NCBI GenBank assembly: GCA_963920765.1
Contig: OY987247.1
Coordinates: forward strand, 3,596,001 to 3,660,000
Origin: Ulota crispa
Taxonomy: Eukaryota; Streptophyta; Bryopsida; Orthotrichales; Orthotrichaceae
Direction of reading: 5' to 3'
DNA: 64,000 nt
Below, piece after piece: positions 57,805-64,000 of the stretch. How positions within the stretch are numbered: position 1 is the stretch's first letter; every line of letters begins with the position of its first letter. Both the position numbers and the translations under genes were made by a program. The notes under the pieces are model-generated. The model made no database searches and had not been told where the DNA came from. It saw nothing but the letters and a program-made list of their open reading frames with translations.

Positions 57805-58729
57805 TTAACCCCTAAATCCCTCGGGCCTTTATTTTATCAAAAGACACCAAAAACTACAATTTCTATTGCAAAGAGTAAAAAAGTTTGAAAATCGGTCTTT
57901 TTGTATATCTAATTGTAGGATCTTGTACTCAACTTGTATAAGAATGTGCACACAAAAATCCATAAACTTTGGCCGCACAAATTACAAGATATTTGCAATT
58001 GAATTGTAAAAAACAAGCTTCTTTGCACCTTGCATGACTAGATTATTTGACTTTGAGCTTTTTTAACTTAAAATTTTTGCATTGCAAAGTTTTGAGGTTT
58101 ATTTTTTTAAGGTGGAAAATTGAGTTAAGAATCTTTGAAAAAAAACGAAACCAAAAATACATAATTTTCATTCTTAAAAAAATCATTAGGTGGATGAAGG
58201 TTTGAGATTGAACAAAAACTTAAATTGTTAATAACCCTGTGATGGAATTGAAATGCAATAATCCCAATGGTGAGATTGTTCTAGAAAGCAAACTCCACCC
58301 TCTCCAACAATTTTTTATGAAAAAATGTTAAACTTACATTCAAAAATGAAGTTTATAATTATTTTTTCAAGAAGATGCTTGAATTGCCCGACAAACAAGA
58401 TTGTCCATGACTTTCTCATTACTAGTCCAAATGAAATGAATCAAAGCTTCAGATGTATCAAAACTATGACCTATAAGAAGAAAAAAAATTTAAAAAAATG
58501 AAGATTTTTGTAATTTTTTTTGCTGCTCGATCTCCATAAATTTTTGCTTATTTAGGCATAACTTTTGCTTTTGGGCATGGATTGGTATAAAATTTATATT
58601 TCCCAAAAGCTAATATGGTTTCCTATCTTCAAAAAAAAATTCAAAAATTAAGACAAAAATTGAGGCTGTAAATACCTACCCAAAATATCCTTTGTACCCC
58701 AAAGGGATACTCAAGGATTTAGGGGTTAA
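57805..58729. mobile_element. TTAA-flanked TIR element, copy 3
   Basis: CCCCTAAATCCCTCGGGCC starts at 57809 and CTCAAGGATTTAGGGG ends at 58725, with TTAA immediately outside each end (57805-57808 and 58726-58729). Its interior shares AATTGTAGGATCTTGTA and a late ACCTACCCAAAAT block with copy 1. No transposase frame is present. Confidence 0.82.
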
Positions 58730-58770
58730 ATAACAAAAAAATACACATTTTAAAAACTTGCTTACATCAG

Positions 58771-58957
58771 CACTACAAGAAAAGGGCCTTTTTTTACTAA
58801 GGCAAATGACTACCAAAACAATTAGTCCTAGATGACTAGTCAAATGTTTAATTTATGATTACATGTAGTCATAAATTAAACACACTTGACTAGTCATCTA
58901 GGACTAGTTGTTTAGGTAATCATTTGTCTTAGTAAAAAAAGCCCTTTTCTTGTAGTG
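58771..58957. mobile_element. CACTA-type foldback MITE
   Basis: It starts CACTACAAGAAAAGGGCC and ends GGC-free mirror GCCCTTTTCTTGTAGTG, the typical terminus of plant CACTA (En/Spm) elements. Nearly the whole 187 bases is palindromic (CTAGATGACTAGTCAA against TTGACTAGTCATCTAG), with ATTACATGTAGTCA at the centre. A clear 3-bp target duplication was not seen (CAG against TTG). Confidence 0.88.
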
Positions 58958-60120
58958 TTGTAATTACTTTCATAATATGCCCATATTTGTAATTATTTTG
59001 TAATTCTGTGCTCCCGTTTGTAAATTTGTTTTGACTTTTTATATTCATAATCAGAAGTGGAGTGTTGTGTTTGAAGGCGAATCCAATTCAACACATGTTC
59101 TCCGTATAATTATTCTAACAGAACATTTTCTTTTCAACACAAAAACACTGCTCTATATACTAAAATTTCATATCCCCAAACCAGGATCTTTATATATTTT
59201 TGGAATTTCAATAATAACGTGAGTTGTTGGACTTGTCATGGAACTACAATAAACTTGTATATTTGCAAAGTATCTCAATATTTCAAACTCCTAAGCCTTA
59301 CCAACTAATTGTTTGGGGTGAGCACCCATGAGTGCATAAGAAGTGGCTTGGCATAAAAACAAGATAAATTCCTTTCTTGTTTTGCATATTAACAAGGAGA
59401 ATAAGAATTGAAGAGGATTTAACTATGCACCACTTTGGTAAAGTTTCATTAAAATAATTGTAATTTTAAGATGATATTAATTAATAGTTGACAAAAAAAA
59501 TTTAAAGCAAATCCAAAATTCTTCATGCACAAGTATACAAAAATATCCAAAGTTTCTAGCATGTAAAAGAATGTAAGTTGAGAATAAAGAAACAAATATT
59601 AAAGAACGTGGAACCAAGGTGTAGGAGACATTGTTTTTTAACTCCTTATAGATAATGATATACTTTAGGTTTTCAAAAATATGAGGATGGGTTATAGAGT
59701 GCAATCCAACAGAATAATTACACAATGACTTGGAACAAGAATTGCAAATTACAATCCATAAATTGTATTCATATGGTTGGATGTACCATTGTAATAATTA
59801 ATATTTCTTAATTGAAATAGATAAATAATAAACTTTCCTAAAATCTAATACAAAATAAAAAATGAAGGTCTCCTTCCAAGTTTTTTCTTGTCTGCATGTA
59901 AATTTTTGAGCACTTTACATTTATAGAAGTACATTCTAATTTTGTAAATATCAAATATACTTTGTCATGATTTGTATTTCAAGGTTAATTTTGAAGGGCC
60001 ACCTTAATTATTGTGAATCACTTTATTAATGCACATTGAAAATACACATGTTTCTTGAATTAGTGCAAATTAGAATTACTAATGTGAGGCACAACAACTG
60101 AAGTAACTTGTGTAAAGTAG
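58958..60120. other. AT-rich intergenic stretch
   Basis: It begins with a fragment of ATTTGTAATTATTTT blocks related to the foldback at 9879-10305. No gene is recognised; open frames are short and AT-driven. Confidence 0.5.
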
Positions 60121-60246
60121 ATATACCCATTCCCGACCATCTATCCAATTCTGTCACTATGTACCTAGGGTGGTTTTTTCAATTCTAAAATGACCACCCT
60201 AGGTACATAGTGACATAATTGGGTAGATAGTCGGGAATGGGTATAC
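60121..60246. mobile_element. compact hairpin element, ~125 bp
   Basis: TATACCCATTCCCGACCATC at the left pairs with GATAGTCGGGAATGGGTATA at the right. GTCACTATGTACCTAGGGTG pairs with CACCCTAGGTACATAGTGAC around a loop of about 25 bases. Stem length is about 50 bp with few mismatches. It lies about 0.7 kb past the stop of the BTB-TAZ gene. Confidence 0.85.
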
Positions 60247-60922
60247 TTACCTTAGCATAAAATGCACGCTCATGCTATGGAAGTAGTCCTCAAAGCACGT
60301 CACAGTAATTGCAATATATTGAACAAATAGCCTCTTCGTTCTCATTGGTCCCAAAAAGAGACCAGAGCTCTTCGTTGCAATCACAATCCTCAGGCTTGAA
60401 TAAAACGTCAGATCTAACGTTAAACTCAGAGAAAAATATTTGTCATGCTTCCGAGTTACAACAGCAAAAACACTACGGCTCCTTCCTGCTCACGAGTAGA
60501 CACAGCTCACATTTGCAAACCTGAAGCATCTTAAACTGAAAACTGCCAAGCATTACTAATAGTAACTATAACAAACCATGCTCAGACTCATTTTCCCCCA
60601 GTTAGTGAGATATATATGTTTATACCAACATAATAGAAAGTAATGTTCAGCAGTTATCTTTGTATTACTTAACAAGCAACCACAGTCCATCTCTATTGCG
60701 TGTCAGCTGCCACCTGATGCTGTTGCTGTTGCGATTAAATGTATCCTTATAACTTTAGCGATGAATTCAGCCCTTCCATCGACGGAGATGACACCTCTTC
60801 TGATCAAAGCTATGAGACTTCCAACTCTATAAAAACTTGGGGGTACTCTATGTATACAAATACATAATGCAAATTTGGGTTTGACTATGCTATATAATAC
60901 AAAAGGATGACATTCACAAGTC

Positions 60923-63729
60923 TCAAATAGTACTACCCTCGAGTTGCTTTTTAATACCTGCCACTGAAAACTCATCCAGGGCGCGTTTTGCCACTTTAAC
61001 TCTTTGTACTAACATCTTCCACCTAAGGCCTACCTTCAGGCTCGATTGCTGCTCCACACCGTCTTTGAAGTGCCTACAAAACAACTCAACAAGGGTTTAC
61101 CATTGCAACAGATGCACTAATGTCATTAGAAAACCCTGCACATTTCTGTTGGTACAGGGTAGCTCAAATCTAGACCCTGGCTGTAGAAAACAGTATGTGT
61201 TGAGCTGTGCAAGCAGTGAAGCATGTACTTTTCCCACAGCAACTCTAGAACTTGAGCTGCCTTGCTTAGATGATCCAACGGTGGAGTTAAAAAAAAATCT
61301 TCGAAAAACCCGGGAAGCTAAGTGTTGGAATCAACAGGTAGTAGTCAGTACAAAAGGGGCTGCGTTATAAACCATTCCCACTCAGCTCATTGCAGTTCCT
61401 ACTCTAAGTCTTCATTCAAAAGTGTCCCTAATAGATGACCTAGATGCGGCTCAAGAAACTTTGGCTAGATACTTTAGTGCGTCTATGGAAGTGCGAAAGG
61501 CTGTAGTCAGGATTCTATAGAGAGAAGTACAGACGGACGCTTACAATAGGGTACAAAGTGATTTAATAATCAATTATTCAATCACACTCACAAAGGAAAT
61601 ATTTGATGTAGTCGAGGGAAATGCAAATCCAAATCCTGCCGGGGGTGTGATACAATAGGTGTCAAAGTGAATTTATGTCTGTAGGCTTACCGACAGAGGG
61701 GCACTTTGCAAGAAGCACCGGTTGGACACATGCGAGAATGGAGCTCGAGAAGCTGCCACATGCGCTTACAGTGCACACACCCACCCGCGAGTTTCAGTTT
61801 GCAATCAGCAAAATGGTGGACAAGAGACTCCATTCTGTTACAGGCTGGGTAGGAGCAGACTGGTGGCCTTCTGTTCCCGGTCATGTCTGCAGAGCCAATC
61901 GACCTACACTCATCTCTGCAAATGTGCGTTAGTGCTTCCATAGCATCATACAATTGTGCAAATACTTGGTCATCCTCCAGCTTTGTTAGTTTATCCTGCT
62001 TTTCCTGCAAATACCACAAAACGAGGCAATATCAGCAGATGTACCATTCATGAGCTAAGGACGAAGCTTGTATTTCTCCGCCACGCAAATTCAAACATCC
62101 ATTGAGGGTTGAGCGTTGAAGTGTTTTAATTAGGCACGTACCATGCTTGCTCGAATAACTGCCTCGATCAACTCCTGCTCAAGAGCTGGATCAGAAAGCT
62201 TCATAGCTCTCCAGCCATCTGAGCGAACTACCATCCTGAAGTCTGAAATGATTCTTCTTGTGCACAGCAGATACAGACGAGGTGCATCACAGAGCCTGAT
62301 AGTGAAGATAGTCTGAATGTCAACATGGGCTTCGCGTCAACATTGACATGTGACTCTAACTTCACAGAAAAAGCTATGGTTAAGAGCAGCTGCACTAATT
62401 AAACTCAACTACTGTGATCACCACAGTTCCGAATGTAAACTTCAAATAACTATAACGCAATTTAGGTTTGTTAGGATACCTCCGGGGGTGCGTTTCCTAC
62501 TCGGTGGTCGTTTTCTATACAAACCTTACGGAATCATAGGTTTCCCATACCGTGATTGCTGACTCTCTGAAACATCTATCCACACCTAATTTCATATCCA
62601 GATTTTTCACCCCAAAACCGGTTCAAAACAATATAAAAAATGAACGCATACACAATCTAGTTCCTCAGATCTACCGCTTATCAAGCTTGAAGAGTAAATG
62701 AGAAAGCTTAGAGAAGAGAAAAAGCACCTTGCAATAAGAAGGATATCCACAACATTTTCAATGCTCAGGTGTCCTTGCTCAAAGTGAGTTGTACAAAGAC
62801 GTTTAAGAGCTGGGATTGCATAAGTATGGGCCAGCACTATCAAGTGTAGGGCATACTCTTCCATGTCAGATCGCTCACATCTGGTCAAGCATAGAGCTAT
62901 TTGTGAGGAACAGGGATTACACTCAGGCAACTCTAGTTCTTCTTCCTGGCATAGCATAAACGATCATAATATCTTACAAAATGAACAGTTGCAAACCACA
63001 TGCACATCATCTCCGGAATAATTTCAAGGCAAAGAGGACACACCGAGAGGAGTACAAATATCGAAGAAAACATCGAACTGCATGGAAAGGGACGCCAGAT
63101 ATACAAAGTAGAGGTCGCCTTGGTTTTCTGAGTTCAAAGTTGAGTACGAGAGAGCTTGCCATCTGCACATTACCAGAGATCAGATAATGCGAATCCTTAA
63201 AGCTTTCAGAAAATTGAGTGGAAGCATCAACTGGAGGAATTGAACGTAGCAACAAGACAGTGGATCATCTCGGATGTGTAACCCTTACCAGAATTGATGA
63301 ATGCACGTAGATCCGTTTCCCGTCATCGGTGCACACAGCGAGGTCGGCATTGGCAGCGTCGAAGAAAACCTGGTCCCACGCGTTGACGGTGTGGTCGTAA
63401 ACAAAGCTCCCACGGCTGGTGCATGGATTTTGTAACGAGGACGAAGTAGATCGCCATGGCTGCCGCTTCAAGGAAGGAAATGGAGGAGGCACAGGCGGAA
63501 GTGAAGATACAGGAAACTTTGTCTCTAATATCGCACTGCAATTTACGACGTCACTTTTGGATCTTCGCACTCTGGATGGCGATGAATCGAGCAAGCTGAC
63601 TGAATCATGATGAGCTCGTCGAAGACCCCCACGGCTTTTAGATGGCGTCGCCAAAGATGAGGTTCTCCGTGGACGTCCACGAGTTTGTGACGCGAACAAC
63701 GCGTGTCCTGGAGTGGAGGCATTTGCCAT
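60923..63729 (-). CDS. BTB/POZ and TAZ zinc-finger protein (BT family)
   Basis: A land-plant BT protein: a putative CUL3 adaptor and nuclear scaffold with a TAZ finger and calmodulin-binding tail. Six exons join in phase to 466 residues: 63729-63289, 63162-63040, 62945-62728, 62295-62142, 62004-61691 and 61073-60923. The first ~115 residues are Ser/Pro/Arg-rich and longer than in typical members. The BTB domain starts near residue 118 (FFDAANADLAVCTDDGKRIYVHSSIL), with VPFHAVRCFLRYLYSS and MEEYALHLIVLAHTYAIPAL. The TAZ finger in exon 5 shows CSYPACNRMESLVHHFADC, GGCVHCKRMWQLLELHSRMC and CKVPLCRHFK. The C-terminal WKMLVQRVKVAKRALDEF fits the calmodulin-binding helix. Exon 2 is closed at CGGTGT|GTCCTC because only that keeps phase; the nearer GTGTGT does not. 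The first intron in the TAZ tail uses TTTGTAG. Confidence 0.92.
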
Positions 63730-64000
63730 ACCTGATGGTAGGTCAGTGGTCGATCATGAGCAGGTGGAGTACTCGATCAACGCCGGCCTATCTCTTCTTT
63801 CATCACCATCATGCCTTCCAAGAATGCCGAACAATCGTCACTAAAGGATAGCTGACACGCGATACAAAGATCGAATTTCTAACAAAAGGCCGTTCCATTG
63901 CATATTCTACAAGAAAACCTACTACATTCTACTATAGCACGCATCTAACGAACACGAAATTTGCCGCACGAAACCCGCTAAACGACGCGATCACGGACTA
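63730..64000 (-). promoter_or_regulatory. 5' flank of the BTB-TAZ gene, cut by the window end
   Basis: Sequence upstream of ATG 63729. In-frame stops precede the start on the minus strand. No TATA box or other site could be assigned with confidence, and the 5' UTR and promoter continue outside the window. Confidence 0.35.

Overview
The window reads as nuclear DNA of a land plant. The genes are intron-rich with canonical GT-AG junctions, the telomere-type motif TTTAGGG occurs in places, the protein families are plant ones (a BTB-TAZ protein, a plant-type AAAP/GABA permease, a plastid DUF1350 hydrolase), and MITEs are dense. The species cannot be fixed from sequence alone. All exon models below were spliced by eye, using reading-frame phase, splice-site quality and remembered family sequence.

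Layout. 1-3210 holds the 3' part of NOG1, a nucleolar GTPase, on the plus strand. A complete tRNA-Glu(CUC) follows at 3749-3820. A stand-alone ADD-domain (ATRX/DNMT3-type) chromatin-reader gene runs on the minus strand from 8785 to 5260. From about 9.2 to 19.6 kb is an AT-rich gene desert with duplications and foldback elements. A seven-exon AAAP permease (GABA-transporter type) occupies 25595-20000, minus. A large TTAA-flanked inverted-repeat element lies at 26.6-27.7 kb. A DUF1350 alpha/beta hydrolase runs 33844-29017, minus. From 34.4 to 47.5 kb is a transposon-rich stretch: a Stowaway-like element, a foldback, a decayed trihelix/MYB-like gene at 37.3-39.3 kb, a tRNA-derived SINE candidate, a ~180-bp-period tandem array, and a decayed PIF/Harbinger transposase at 43459-42092. 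A 15-exon CPSF_A/DDB1-like gene (1381 codons) runs 55284-47535, minus. Another MITE cluster at 56.4-60.3 kb is followed by a BTB/POZ-TAZ gene at 63729-60923, minus.

The protein genes do not form a pathway or operon; they are unrelated single-copy genes. What ties the window together is its non-autonomous transposon population. At least six inverted-repeat families were read directly, several with two or more copies here, inside introns as well as between genes, and one nested in another. The most interesting is a family of ~0.9-1.0 kb elements with CCCCTAAAGGACC-like ends, always flanked by TTAA (three full copies plus isolated ends), which is the target signature of piggyBac-type elements. 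Also notable: an intron in the decayed trihelix gene that consists almost entirely of a hairpin element beginning at its own GT; two introns whose 5' ends are tandemly duplicated right up to the splice donor, one of them with a GC donor; and a Harbinger transposase frame broken by four stop codons but no frameshift.
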